Below are positions 32,604 through 41,840 of a stretch of 64,000 nucleotides of DNA, one piece after another (positions within the stretch are counted from its first letter, which is position 1; each line of letters begins with the position of its first letter). Position numbers and translations under genes: made by a program. This stretch comes from Streptomyces sp. NBC_00285. GTDB taxonomy: Bacteria; Actinomycetota; Actinomycetes; Streptomycetales; Streptomycetaceae. The notes beneath the pieces are model-generated. The model saw nothing but the letters and a program-made list of their open reading frames with translations. It was not told the origin of the DNA and did not search any database. The stretch spans positions 7,688,001-7,752,000 of the forward strand of contig NZ_CP108055.1 of the NCBI RefSeq assembly GCF_036174265.1. The letters are read 5' to 3'.

Positions 32604-35468
32604 TCAGCCGGAGAAGCCGACATGCGCGAGCCGCAGCGGGCCGCGCAGTCCGATGTGCACGTCGTGCACGCCCTCGGCGACGATCCCGGCGCCGAGGGTG
32701 GTGTAGGCGTACGGCCCGGAGTCGGATTCCGTCACCTCCAGGACAGCGAGCACCGCGCCCCCGTCAAGCGACAGCTCGACCGCGCCCTTCCCGGAGACCA
32801 GGGCCGTCACCTCGGTGACGCCGTCGCCGAAGTCGCAGTCCTTGTAGACCAGTTCACCGGTGCGGCCCTCGGACGCGGTCACCGCGTCGCCCGCCGCCTT
32901 CGTCCGGTCGACGATCTCGACCCCGCTCTGCTCGTCGAAGTCCGCGCTGTCCAGGCCCCGTTGGAGCACAGGTCGCGGCGCGGAGGGCTCGCCGTCGAGC
33001 AGTACCGTCGTACGCAGCCGGATGTCCTCGCTGGACGCGCCGGCGAGGAGTTCGTACGGGCCCGGGTCCAGACGCCACCGGCTCCGTGTCACGTCCCAGA
33101 ACTCGAAGGCGCGCAGGGGGACTTCGAAGGACAGCTCCTCGCGGGCGCCCGGCGCGAGTGTCACCCGCCGGTGGGCCACCAGTTCGCGGCGCGGGCGGGG
33201 GAGTGCCGGGTCGACCGCGCGGGTGTAGAGCTGGGCGACCTCGTCGGCGGTGACGTCGCCGGTGTTCGTGATCGCGAACGAGACGTACGCCGTCCCGTCG
33301 TCGATCCGCACGCCGAGGTCGCCGTACGAGAAGGACGCGTACGACAGCCCGTGCCCGAACGGGAACAGGGGGGTGCCCTCGAAGTAGAGGTAGGTCTGGC
33401 GGCTGCCCACGATGTCGTAGTCGAGCAGGCCGGGCAGGTCGGCGTCGTTCTCGTACCAGGTCTGCGGGAGGCGGCCGGCGGGGGAGGCGTCGCCGGCCAG
33501 GACGCGGGCCAGGGCGGTACCGGCCGCCTGACCGCCGTGCGCTGTCCAGAGCGCCGCGGAGAGGCCGGCGGTGTCGACCGCGTACGGGTAGGCCGACACC
33601 AGCGCCAGGACCGTGCGGGGGTTCGCGGCGCGGGCCGCCCGCAGCAGGCGCTCCTGATGGGCGGGGAGCCGCAGGGAAGCGCGGTCCTCGGTCTCGCGGC
33701 CGTTGATGTGCGGATCGTTTCCCGCGACGACCAGGACGACGTCCGCCTCGGATGTGACGCGGGTCACTGCATCTTCGCCGCGTTCGACGATGATCAGCTC
33801 AAAGGTTTCCGCGTTCTCGCCGTTCCCGTCGTTCCCGCCGTTTTCGTCGGCAACCTTTACTCCGTCCGCGGCGACAGTGACGTGGCGGCCCGTGCCGATG
33901 TGCCTGAGGAGGTGACCGCTGCCGTGCTGTTCCAGGCGGAAGGTCTCCTGGACGACCCAGCCTCCGGGCTGGTCGGCGGAGGCGCGGAGGTAACCGTCCT
34001 CGGCGACGGAGAGATAGCGGCCGTCGGGGGCGCGGAGCGTGAGGACGCCCTCGTCCCAGTCGATCAGCGCGAACTCGGTGCCGGTGGCGTCCGTCGTCAG
34101 CGGGGGCAGGTCGGTGCGGCCCGCGAGCAGCGCCGGGTCCAGAGCGCCCTCGGCGCCGCGCACCTCGTCCTCGCCGCCCTCGGAGGCCGGGACGTGCAGA
34201 AACGTCCCCGCCGAGGTCTTCAGCCGGACCCGGTCCACACCCTCCGCGAACTCCACGCGCTCGGCGCCGAACCGCTCGTACAGCCCCTCCAGCGGGGTGG
34301 AGCGGTGGATGAGCGTGCCGCTGTACCAGTCCAGCTTGCACTCGTCGGCGAGCAGACCGACCACGGCGATCCGGGCATCGGGGGCGAGCGGCAGCACACC
34401 GTCGTTCCTGAGCAGGACGATCGCCTGCTCGGCGGCCTCCTGGGCGAGCGCGCGGTGCTCCGGGGTGTCGAAGTCCTTGTCGTCGGCGTGCGGGTCGTGG
34501 TGCGGGTCGAACTCGCCGAGCCGGAAGCGCACCGAGAGCTGCCTGCGGACCGCGGTGTCGATGTCGGCCTCGGTCAACAGGCCCTGCTCCAGGGCCCCTT
34601 GGATGCGCGCGGTGATCTGCGAGCTGTCCGTGCCGTGGTCGGTGAAGCTGTCGACGCCGGCCCGCAGGGAGGCGGCGGTCGCCTCCTCGTGGGTGTCGAA
34701 GTAGTGCTCGTGGTCGACCAGGTTGGAGGGCGCGCCCGCGTCCGAGCAGACCAGCAGCTCTTCGTCCGTCCAGGCCCGCAACTGCTCGCGCAGATACGGC
34801 GAGACGTGGTTGGGGCGGCCGTTGACCAGGTTGTACGCCGGCATCACACCGGCCACCGCGCCCGCCTCGACCGTCTCGCGGAAGGCGCGCAGGTCGTACT
34901 CGTGCAGCACGCGCGGACGCACCGAGCTCGACGCGGTCGCCCGGTCCGTCTCGTTGTTGTGGGCCAGCCAGTGCTTGAGCACCGGGGCGGTGCGCCAGTA
35001 CGTCGGGTGGTCGCCGCGCAGCCCGCGGGTGTAGGCGGTGGCGATGGCGGAGGTGAGCTTCGGGTCCTCCGAATAGCCCTCCTCGTTACGGCCCCACAGC
35101 GGGTGCCGGAGCAGGTTGACCGTCGGCGCCCAGACATTGAGGCCGACGCGGTCGTCACGGGCCCGCATGGCCCGGACCTCCTTGGACACCGCCTCGCCGA
35201 CCCGCCGTACGAGCTCGGTGTTCCAGGTCGCGCCGAGGCCGACCGACTGCGGGAAGACCGTCGCCGGGCCCATCCACGCGACGCCGTGCAGCGCCTCCTG
35301 GCCGGTGCGGAACCCGTCGAGGCCGAGCCGCTCGAGGGCCGGGGTGAACTGGTGCAGGAAACCGATCTTCTCGTCGGGGGTCAGTCGCGACAGCAGATCG
35401 TCGATGCGCTTCGCGAACGGCAGACGGTCATCGCGAAACGGTGGCGTGTGCGGCGGGTGTGCGGTCAC
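32604..35468 (-). CDS. Glycoside hydrolase family 3 beta-glucosidase, cytoplasmic, multidomain
   Basis: 954 residues from a GTG at 35468, behind AAGGGG. The GH3 barrel carries WGRNEEGYSEDP (125-136), KHW with the following HNN, and nucleophile Asp243 in LLVCSDAGAPS. The second GH3 domain is interrupted by a beta-rich insert of about 150 residues (412-565) with fascin-like repeats (GRYLSVAEDGYL, TGRHVTVAADG). A fibronectin-III-like region and a CBM6-like C-terminal module (about 820-954) follow. There is no export signal, so it should act on imported oligosaccharides, removing glucose from trimmed xyloglucan pieces. It is divergent from the transporter operon across a gap with LacI-type palindromes. 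Confidence 0.85.
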   Translation of the reverse strand: MTAHPPHTPPFRDDRLPFAKRIDDLLSRLTPDEKIGFLHQFTPALERLGLDGFRTGQEALHGVAWMGPATVFPQSVGLGATWNTELVRRVGEAVSKEVRAMRARDDRVGLNVWAPTVNLLRHPLWGRNEEGYSEDPKLTSAIATAYTRGLRGDHPTYWRTAPVLKHWLAHNNETDRATASSSVRPRVLHEYDLRAFRETVEAGAVAGVMPAYNLVNGRPNHVSPYLREQLRAWTDEELLVCSDAGAPSNLVDHEHYFDTHEEATAASLRAGVDSFTDHGTDSSQITARIQGALEQGLLTEADIDTAVRRQLSVRFRLGEFDPHHDPHADDKDFDTPEHRALAQEAAEQAIVLLRNDGVLPLAPDARIAVVGLLADECKLDWYSGTLIHRSTPLEGLYERFGAERVEFAEGVDRVRLKTSAGTFLHVPASEGGEDEVRGAEGALDPALLAGRTDLPPLTTDATGTEFALIDWDEGVLTLRAPDGRYLSVAEDGYLRASADQPGGWVVQETFRLEQHGSGHLLRHIGTGRHVTVAADGVKVADENGGNDGNGENAETFELIIVERGEDAVTRVTSEADVVLVVAGNDPHINGRETEDRASLRLPAHQERLLRAARAANPRTVLALVSAYPYAVDTAGLSAALWTAHGGQAAGTALARVLAGDASPAGRLPQTWYENDADLPGLLDYDIVGSRQTYLYFEGTPLFPFGHGLSYASFSYGDLGVRIDDGTAYVSFAITNTGDVTADEVAQLYTRAVDPALPRPRRELVAHRRVTLAPGAREELSFEVPLRAFEFWDVTRSRWRLDPGPYELLAGASSEDIRLRTTVLLDGEPSAPRPVLQRGLDSADFDEQSGVEIVDRTKAAGDAVTASEGRTGELVYKDCDFGDGVTEVTALVSGKGAVELSLDGGAVLAVLEVTESDSGPYAYTTLGAGIVAEGVHDVHIGLRGPLRLAHVGFSG

Positions 35469-35487
35469 GTGGGGATCCCCTTGTGAT

Positions 35488-35518
35488 GAATCGATTCGAT
35501 GCTTTCGAAGCGCTTCGA
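35488..35518. promoter_or_regulatory. LacI-type operator upstream of the GH3 gene
   Basis: TCGAAGCGCTTCGA (35505-35518) is a perfect 14-bp palindrome. A weaker look-alike, GAATCGATTC (35488-35497), lies with its centre 19 bp away. The pair lies 20-50 bp before the GH3 start codon, where it would block transcription of that gene. Confidence 0.7.
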
Positions 35519-35664
35519 TGCTCATTCGGCACCGGGGTGGGTGTCAAGAGATCAACACCGTCACTTCAAGCGGTGCATAAGAAAAGGTCACCCATTCCAC
35601 CGCCGAGGAATCTTGCATCCGACCCTTGTGCACCCCTGGGTGTTCACTTAACCTCACAGCAACA

Positions 35665-35678
35665 TCGAAGCGCTTCGA
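35665..35678. promoter_or_regulatory. LacI-type operator upstream of the xyloglucan transporter operon
   Basis: A second perfect TCGAAGCGCTTCGA palindrome, about 120 bp before the binding-protein gene and in the same 328-bp divergent gap (35469-35796). Nothing else in this gap looks like a gene. Confidence 0.7.
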
Positions 35679-35796
35679 CTACGGATCGCCGCACCAAGGG
35701 TCGAAGAACAGCTTCAGCTCAGCCAGTTCCACTCAAGACACCACAGCCGACGGCTCCACCGCCGGGTGTCCTGGTGCGCCATGAAGGGTTGACGCA

Positions 35797-37485
35797 ATGA
35801 CGCCGAACGCCGCCGCCCCCTCCTCCGGTCCTGACGGGCCGAGCCGGAGAAGCTTCCTCGCCTCGACAGCGGTCGCCACCGCCGCCGTGGCGGGCGGGAT
35901 GCCGCTGCTCTCCGCCTGTGGCGGCTCGGACAGCGAATCGCGTGAGGGGACCACGTCGGGCAAGGCCGCGGACAAGCTGCTCCCGACGTACGTCGCCAGC
36001 AAGGTAGCCAATCCCGACCTTCCGTCGAAGAACGGTTCGGCGGCCGGATTCACCGGAAAGGTCGACCTCGCGGCCCTGGATGCCTCGGTCCCCAAGAAGC
36101 TCGGCACGGGCGCCTCCTTCAAGATCATGTCCCCGTTCTGGGGCTCCCCGCCGAAGGCCGGCTGCGCCTACTACACCGCGCTCGACGCCGCCGCGGGCAC
36201 CAAGATCACCTGGCAGAACCAGGACGGCAACACCTACGGCGAGAAGCTCGGCGCCGTCCTCGCCTCCAGCTCCATACCCGACATGGTGGTCGTGCCCGGC
36301 TGGGAACTGGTCGGCAAGATCGCGAACGCCGTCACCGCGAAGTTCATGGACCTCGGCCCCTATCTGGCGGGCGACAAGGTCAAGAAGTACCCGAACCTGG
36401 CCGCGATCCCCTCCGACGCCTGGCGCATGGGCATCTTCGGCGGGGCGCTGCGCGGTATCCCGATGCCGGCCGCCAGCGCGTCCACCATCGTGCCGTACTA
36501 CCGCAAGGACATCTTCGACAAGAAGGGGTACACGGTCCCCAAGTCGCCCGACGAGTTCCTCAGCTGGGCGAAGGAGGCCACCAGCGCCAAGGCCAAGGTG
36601 TGGGCCTGCGGCGACCTGAACTGGACCGCGTGGAACATCTTCGGTGTCCGCGGTTCCGGGTCGATCGGCTGGAACATCGGCGACGACGGCAAGCTGACGT
36701 ACCGCATCGAGCAGCCCGAGTACCTCGAAGCCCTGGAGTGGACCCGCAAACTGTTCGACGCGGGCGTGGTCCACCCCGACGACAAGGCGCGCACCGGCGA
36801 CGCGGGCAACCGCTTCACCGCGGGCCAGATCCTCGTCTTCAACAACGACATGTCCTCCTGGTACGGCAAGACCGCCGAACAGGCCGCGTCCAACCCGGAC
36901 TTCGACATCGAGGGCATGGACCTCTTCGGCGCCGACGGCGGCGACCCGAAGCTGTGGGCGGCCCAGCCGGCCGGTATCTGGTCGATGATCCGCAAGGGCG
37001 CCTCGAAGGCGACGATCGAGAACGCGCTGGCCGCCGCCGACTTCTCGGCCGCGCCCTACGGCACCAAGGAGCGGATGCTCGTCGACTACGGCGTCGAGGG
37101 CACCCACTACACGGTCAAGAACGGCGTCCCGGTCAAGAACGACCTGGGCAACTCCGAGGTGGTCAACGCCTGGGTGATGCTGGCCGCGCCGGCCGCCTAC
37201 TACGCCCACCCCGACTTCCCGGACGTCGCCCGCAAGCAGGTCGAGTGGCAGCAGCGGATGGGCGCCTTCATGAAGAAGACGTCGACCTTCGGTATGAACA
37301 TCGTCGAGCCGACCCGCTACGCCAACCTCTCCAGCCAGTTCGAGCAGCTGGAGATCGACTACGTGCGCGGCAACCGCAAGCTGTCGGACGTCCAGGCCGC
37401 GATCTCCACCTGGAAGTCCTCCGGCGGCGACAAGCTGCGCGCCTGGTACAAGCAGCTCATCGACAAGAACGGCAGCGGCAACTGA
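35797..37485 (+). CDS. Sugar ABC transporter substrate-binding lipoprotein, probably for xyloglucan oligosaccharides
   Basis: 562 residues from ATG 35797, behind GAAGGG. A twin-arginine lipoprotein signal is clear: SRRSFLAST (16-24) and lipobox LSAC with Cys41. The size is larger than most sugar binders (about 420) and fits the LipO/YtcQ-like group that binds long oligosaccharides. Features include IPDMVVVPGWELVGKI and PYYRKDIFDKKGYTVPKSPD, a solute-binding hinge pattern. It lies first in an operon with two permeases, whose ATG overlaps its stop codon. Ligand assignment comes from the surrounding glycoside hydrolases. Confidence 0.85.
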   Translation: MTPNAAAPSSGPDGPSRRSFLASTAVATAAVAGGMPLLSACGGSDSESREGTTSGKAADKLLPTYVASKVANPDLPSKNGSAAGFTGKVDLAALDASVPKKLGTGASFKIMSPFWGSPPKAGCAYYTALDAAAGTKITWQNQDGNTYGEKLGAVLASSSIPDMVVVPGWELVGKIANAVTAKFMDLGPYLAGDKVKKYPNLAAIPSDAWRMGIFGGALRGIPMPAASASTIVPYYRKDIFDKKGYTVPKSPDEFLSWAKEATSAKAKVWACGDLNWTAWNIFGVRGSGSIGWNIGDDGKLTYRIEQPEYLEALEWTRKLFDAGVVHPDDKARTGDAGNRFTAGQILVFNNDMSSWYGKTAEQAASNPDFDIEGMDLFGADGGDPKLWAAQPAGIWSMIRKGASKATIENALAAADFSAAPYGTKERMLVDYGVEGTHYTVKNGVPVKNDLGNSEVVNAWVMLAAPAAYYAHPDFPDVARKQVEWQQRMGAFMKKTSTFGMNIVEPTRYANLSSQFEQLEIDYVRGNRKLSDVQAAISTWKSSGGDKLRAWYKQLIDKNGSGN

Positions 37486-38567
37486 TGTCTCTCACGGCCG
37501 GGAGCAGGCCCGACGGGACTCGTCCTCCCGCGGCCGTCGAGGAACCGACGGCCGCGGTCGCCACGGCGGTGGCGGCTTCGGCGACGAAGGAGCGGGCGCC
37601 GCGCGAAGCGAGCAAGGCAGGCAAGGCAGTCAAGGCGGGCAAGGTCCCCTTCCGGATCCGGCTGCGCCGCGACCGCACGCTGATCCTGATGACGCTGCCC
37701 GTCATGGCCCTGCTCCTGCTCTTCAACTACGTTCCGCTGCTCGGCAACGTCGTCGCCTTCCAGGACTACGACCCCTACGTCTCCAGCAACGGCATCACCG
37801 CGATCTTCCACAGCCCCTGGGTCGGGGTGGAGCAGTTCTCGCGGATGATCGACGACCCGCTGTTCTGGAGCGCCGCGAAGAACACCATCGTGCTGTTCGT
37901 GCTCCAGCTGGTGCTGTTCTTCCCGATCCCCATCGCCCTCGCGCTGCTCATCAACAGCGTGATCCGGCCCCGGGTGCGGGCCGTGGCACAGGCGATCATG
38001 TATCTGCCGCACTTCTTCTCGTGGGTCCTCGTCGTCACCGTGTTCCAGCAGATCTTCGGCGGCGCGGGCATCATCGCCCAGACCCTGGAGGACCACGGGC
38101 GGAGCGGCTTCGACCTGATGACCAACGCGAGCCTGTTCAAGTTCCTGGTCACCGCGCAGGCCGTCTGGAAGGACTCCGGCTGGGGGATCATCGTCTTCCT
38201 CGCCGCGCTGGCCGCCGTCAGCACCGATCTGTACGAGGCCGCCGCCATGGACGGCGCGGGACGTTGGCGCCGTATGTGGCACGTCACGCTGCCGGCGCTG
38301 CGCCCGGTGATCGCGCTGCTGCTGGTCCTCAGGGTGGGCGACGCGCTGAGCGTGGGCTTCGAGCAGTTCCTGCTCCAGCGGTCCGCGGTCGGAGCCGGGG
38401 CCAGCGAGGTCCTCGACACCTATGTGTGGAACATGGGCATCCAGAACGGCGACTTCAGCTACGCGGCCGCGGTCGGCCTCGTCAAGGGAGCCATCGGAGT
38501 GTGCCTCGTCCTGGGTGCGAACAAGTTCGCGCACCTGCTCGGTGAGCAGGGGGTGTATCAGAAGTGA
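37485..38567 (+). CDS. Sugar ABC transporter permease, LplB-like
   Basis: 360 residues. The ATG overlaps the TGA of the binding-protein gene (TGATG). A 60-residue Ala/Lys-rich cytoplasmic leader precedes six membrane segments starting at about residue 65 (TLILMTLPVMALLLLFNYVP). The ATPase-docking EAA loop is YEAAAMDGAGRWRRMWHVTL (about 249-268). The ATPase is not encoded in the locus, as for other Streptomyces sugar importers that share MsiK. Confidence 0.86.
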   Translation: MSLTAGSRPDGTRPPAAVEEPTAAVATAVAASATKERAPREASKAGKAVKAGKVPFRIRLRRDRTLILMTLPVMALLLLFNYVPLLGNVVAFQDYDPYVSSNGITAIFHSPWVGVEQFSRMIDDPLFWSAAKNTIVLFVLQLVLFFPIPIALALLINSVIRPRVRAVAQAIMYLPHFFSWVLVVTVFQQIFGGAGIIAQTLEDHGRSGFDLMTNASLFKFLVTAQAVWKDSGWGIIVFLAALAAVSTDLYEAAAMDGAGRWRRMWHVTLPALRPVIALLLVLRVGDALSVGFEQFLLQRSAVGAGASEVLDTYVWNMGIQNGDFSYAAAVGLVKGAIGVCLVLGANKFAHLLGEQGVYQK

Positions 38568-39490
38568 GCCTCAACACGCAGCTCATCCGCAGCCTCCAGG
38601 CCCCCGCCCGGCCCGCATGGGAGGAGGAGCCCAACAAGGCCGGCATCACCGCGAAGAGCGGTCTGCTGCTCCTGTGCTGCCTCGGGGTGCTCGGTCCGCT
38701 GTGGATCGTCATCGTCACCAGCCTCTCCCCGAAGCCGGTGATCGACCGGGTCGGCGGGCTCGTGGTGATCCCCCAGGGCATCACCTTCGTCAACTACACG
38801 GAACTGCTCAGCGGCGGACAGGTCAGCCGGGCGATCATGGTCTCGGTCGGGATCACGCTTTTCGGCACGCTGTTCTCGATGGCCGTGTCCGTGCTCGCCG
38901 CCTACGGGCTGTCCCGGCCGGGCAGCCTCGGGCACCGGTACTTCCTGATCACCATGATGGCCACGATGTTCTTCGGGGCCGGGCTCATCCCGACGTATCT
39001 GCTGGTGCAGTCGCTGGGACTGACCGACACCTATCTGTCGCTGATCCTGCCGAGTGCCGTCAGCGTCTTCAACATCCTGGTGCTGCGGGCCTTCTTCATG
39101 GGGATCTCGCCCGAACTCACCGAGTCCGCGCGCATCGACGGGGCCGGCGACATGCGGATCCTCCTGACGATCATCATGCCGCTGTCCCGGGCCGTGCTGG
39201 CCGTGATCTCCCTCTTCTACGCGGTCGGGTACTGGAGTGCCTGGTTCAACGCGTCGATCTATCTCAGCGACCAGTCGATGATGCCGTTGCAGAACGTGCT
39301 CATCCAGCTGGTGCAGAAGAACACGGAAGCGCCCACGGGGTTGGCGCAGGCGGTGCGTACGGGGCAGTTGTCATCGCTGGGGCTGCAGATGGCCGTGATG
39401 GTGCTGGCGTTGATTCCCGTGGCGATTGCTTCTCCGTTCGTCCAGCGGCACTTCAAGAAGGGCATGTTGACCGGAGCGGTGAAGGGCTGA
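38564..39490 (+). CDS. Sugar ABC transporter permease, YtcP-like
   Basis: 308 residues from a GTG that overlaps the upstream stop (GTGA). Six membrane segments are predicted. The EAA loop is ELTESARIDGAGDMRILLTI (about 185-204), and a C-terminal FVQRHFKKGMLTGAVKG tail is typical of this family. It pairs with the preceding permease. Confidence 0.86.
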   Translation: MSLNTQLIRSLQAPARPAWEEEPNKAGITAKSGLLLLCCLGVLGPLWIVIVTSLSPKPVIDRVGGLVVIPQGITFVNYTELLSGGQVSRAIMVSVGITLFGTLFSMAVSVLAAYGLSRPGSLGHRYFLITMMATMFFGAGLIPTYLLVQSLGLTDTYLSLILPSAVSVFNILVLRAFFMGISPELTESARIDGAGDMRILLTIIMPLSRAVLAVISLFYAVGYWSAWFNASIYLSDQSMMPLQNVLIQLVQKNTEAPTGLAQAVRTGQLSSLGLQMAVMVLALIPVAIASPFVQRHFKKGMLTGAVKG

Positions 39491-39550
39491 CCGTTCGCCA
39501 TCCCGGAGGGGTGGTGCTGACGGACGGCGGCTGCGGGTTGTCGGTGGCTG

Positions 39551-39601
39551 GGCGCGCCCACGCGGCGGAGCCGCAGATCGATGCGGCCCCGCGCCCCTGG
39601 T
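39551..39601 (-). repeat. Partial copy or variant of the dispersed intergenic element
   Basis: The GCGGCGGAGCCGCA palindrome (39562-39575) is followed by CCCCGCGCCCCTGG (39587-39600), matching only one half of the element at 5886. It lies in the gap between the permease and GH74 genes. Confidence 0.4.
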
Positions 39602-39638
39602 TGGGTTCACTTTCCCTTAGTTCAGAGCGAGGTTAGTC

Positions 39639-41840
39639 ATGCTTGCGTCCAGGCTCAGTCGGCGTGCCGTTCTTGCCGGGACCGCGGCCGCCGCCGCGAT
39701 CACCACCCTTCCGTCCCTCTCGGGGACCGCCGAGGCGGCCACCCCCTCCTACCGCTGGCGCCAGGTCGCCATCGGCGGTACCGGCTTCGTCACCGGAGTT
39801 CTCTTCCACCCCTCCGTCCGAGGGCTCGCCTACGCACGGACCGACATCGGCGGTGCGTACCGGTGGGACGACAGAGCGGACCGCTGGATCCCCCTCACCG
39901 ACCATCTCGGCTGGGACGACTGGAACCTCCTCGGTGTCGAGGCCATGGCCGTCGACCCCGCCCACCCGAATCGCGTGTACGTGTCCCTCGGCACCTACGC
40001 CCAGTCCTGGGCCGGCAACGGGGCCGTTCTGCGTTCCGAGGACCGCGGCGCGACGTGGGCCCGCACCGACCTGGCTGTGAAGCTCGGCGGGAACGAGGAC
40101 GGCCGGGGAACGGGGGAGCGGCTGCTCGTCGACCCCCGGGACAGTGACACCCTGTGGCTCGGAACACGGCACGACGGGCTGCTCAGGTCCACCGACCGGG
40201 GCGCCACCTGGGCCGCCGCGAGCACCTTCCCCGGCACGCCGAAGGCCACCGGCCAGGGCGTCACCCTCCTCGTCGCCGCGGGCCGCAGCGTCTACGCCGG
40301 TTGGGGCGACTCCGACGGCACCGCCCCCAACCTGTACCGCACCACCGACGGCACCACCTGGGAGACCGTCCCCGCGCAGCCTTCCGGTACCTCCGCCAAG
40401 GTGCCTATCAGAGCCGCCTACGACTGCCACACCCGCGAGCTGTACGTCAGCTACGCCAACGCGCCCGGCCCGGGCGGCCAGTCCGACGGCAGTGTGCACA
40501 AGCTGGCCACGGCGAGCGGCAAATGGACCGACGTCACCCCGGTGAAGCCCGGCGGCACCACCGCCGACGGCTCCTCGGACACCTTCGCCTACGGAGGCGT
40601 CGCCGTGGACGCCCGCCGCCCCGGCACGGTCGTCGTCTCCACCAACAACCGCTGGGCGGCCGTCGACACCCTCTTCCGGACCACGGACGGCGGCCGCACC
40701 TGGACGTCCCTGAAGGACTCCGCGGTCCTCGACGTCTCCGAGACCCCGTTCCTCACCTTCGGCGCCGACAAGCCCAAGTTCGGCTGGTGGATCCAGGCCG
40801 TCGCCCTCGACCCGTACGACTCGAAGCACGTCGTCTACGGCACCGGCGCCACTCTCTACGGCACCCGGGACCTGAAGCACTGGGCCCCGCAGATCCGCGG
40901 CCTGGAGGAGACCTCCGTACGCCAGCTGATCTCGCCCTCGACCGGGCAGGCGCATCTGCTCAGCGGTCTCGGGGACATAGGTGTGATGTACCACGAGCGG
41001 CTGACGGCGTCGCCGTCGCGGGGCATGGCCTCGAACCCCGTGTTCGGGTCGGCGACGGGACTCGCCCAGGCCGCCGCCAAGCCGTCGTACGTCGTCCGGA
41101 CGGGCTTCGGCGACCACGGCAACGGCGCCTTCTCCAACGACGGCGGCAAGACCTGGGCGCCCTTCGCGGCCCAGCCGGCTGTCGCCAAGGACTCGCCGGG
41201 GCCGATCGCCACCAACACCGACGGCAGCGTGCTGCTGTGGACCTTCGTGCACTGGGACGGCACCAAGTACCCCGCCCAGCGCTCCACCGACAACGGGGCG
41301 ACCTGGACCGAGGTCGCCGGCTACCCCAAGGGCGCCACCCCGCTCGCCGACCCGGCCGACCCGACGCGCTTCTACGCGTACGACACCGACACCGGCACCC
41401 TGTTCGCCAGCACCGACAGCGGCCTCACCTTCACCGGGCGCGCGGGCCAACTGCCCTCCGGCGACAGCCAGTTCCAGCTGACCGCGGCCCCGGGGCGCTC
41501 CGGCGACCTGTGGCTGAGCACCAAGACGAACGGTCTCTACCGGTCCACCGACGGCGGAGCGGCCTTCGCCAAGCTCACCAGCTGCTGGGCCTCGCACACC
41601 CTCGCCTTCGGCAAGGCAGCCAAGGGCGCCGACCACCCGGCGATCTACATGGTCGGCTCCACGGAGTCGATCACCGCCGTGTACCGCTCCGACGACGGCG
41701 CGAAGAGCTGGGTGCGCATCAACGACGACCAGCACCAGTGGGGCTGGATCGGCGCGACCATCGCCGCCGACCCGCGGGTGTACGGCCGCGTCTACATCGC
41801 CACCAACGGCCGGGGCATCCAGTACGGGGAGCCCGTCTGA
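39639..41840 (+). CDS. Secreted GH74 xyloglucanase
   Basis: 733 residues from ATG 39639. A Tat signal (LSRRAVLAG, residues 6-14) ends near GTAEAA (29-34). The mature enzyme is the GH74 double seven-bladed propeller: YRWRQVAIGGTGFVTGVLFHP, YARTDIGGAYRWD with catalytic Asp69, and repeated BNR boxes such as SEDRGATW, STDRGATW, TTDGGRTW and STDNGATW. GH74 enzymes cut the glucan backbone of xyloglucan outside the cell. Sequence alone does not tell endo- from reducing-end exo-action. It follows the permease by 148 bp, and its stop overlaps the next ATG. Confidence 0.9.
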   Translation: MLASRLSRRAVLAGTAAAAAITTLPSLSGTAEAATPSYRWRQVAIGGTGFVTGVLFHPSVRGLAYARTDIGGAYRWDDRADRWIPLTDHLGWDDWNLLGVEAMAVDPAHPNRVYVSLGTYAQSWAGNGAVLRSEDRGATWARTDLAVKLGGNEDGRGTGERLLVDPRDSDTLWLGTRHDGLLRSTDRGATWAAASTFPGTPKATGQGVTLLVAAGRSVYAGWGDSDGTAPNLYRTTDGTTWETVPAQPSGTSAKVPIRAAYDCHTRELYVSYANAPGPGGQSDGSVHKLATASGKWTDVTPVKPGGTTADGSSDTFAYGGVAVDARRPGTVVVSTNNRWAAVDTLFRTTDGGRTWTSLKDSAVLDVSETPFLTFGADKPKFGWWIQAVALDPYDSKHVVYGTGATLYGTRDLKHWAPQIRGLEETSVRQLISPSTGQAHLLSGLGDIGVMYHERLTASPSRGMASNPVFGSATGLAQAAAKPSYVVRTGFGDHGNGAFSNDGGKTWAPFAAQPAVAKDSPGPIATNTDGSVLLWTFVHWDGTKYPAQRSTDNGATWTEVAGYPKGATPLADPADPTRFYAYDTDTGTLFASTDSGLTFTGRAGQLPSGDSQFQLTAAPGRSGDLWLSTKTNGLYRSTDGGAAFAKLTSCWASHTLAFGKAAKGADHPAIYMVGSTESITAVYRSDDGAKSWVRINDDQHQWGWIGATIAADPRVYGRVYIATNGRGIQYGEPV

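Noticed and set aside
32556..35486. Plus-strand open frame of 976 codons opposite the GH3 gene
   Set aside because: It is the antisense shadow of a well-supported GH3 enzyme and has no recognisable domain.
40154..41839. Upstream extension of the GH42 frame through the GH74 gene
   Set aside because: The overlapping GH74 protein is clearly real in the other frame, and GH42 similarity begins at the coupled ATG 41840.
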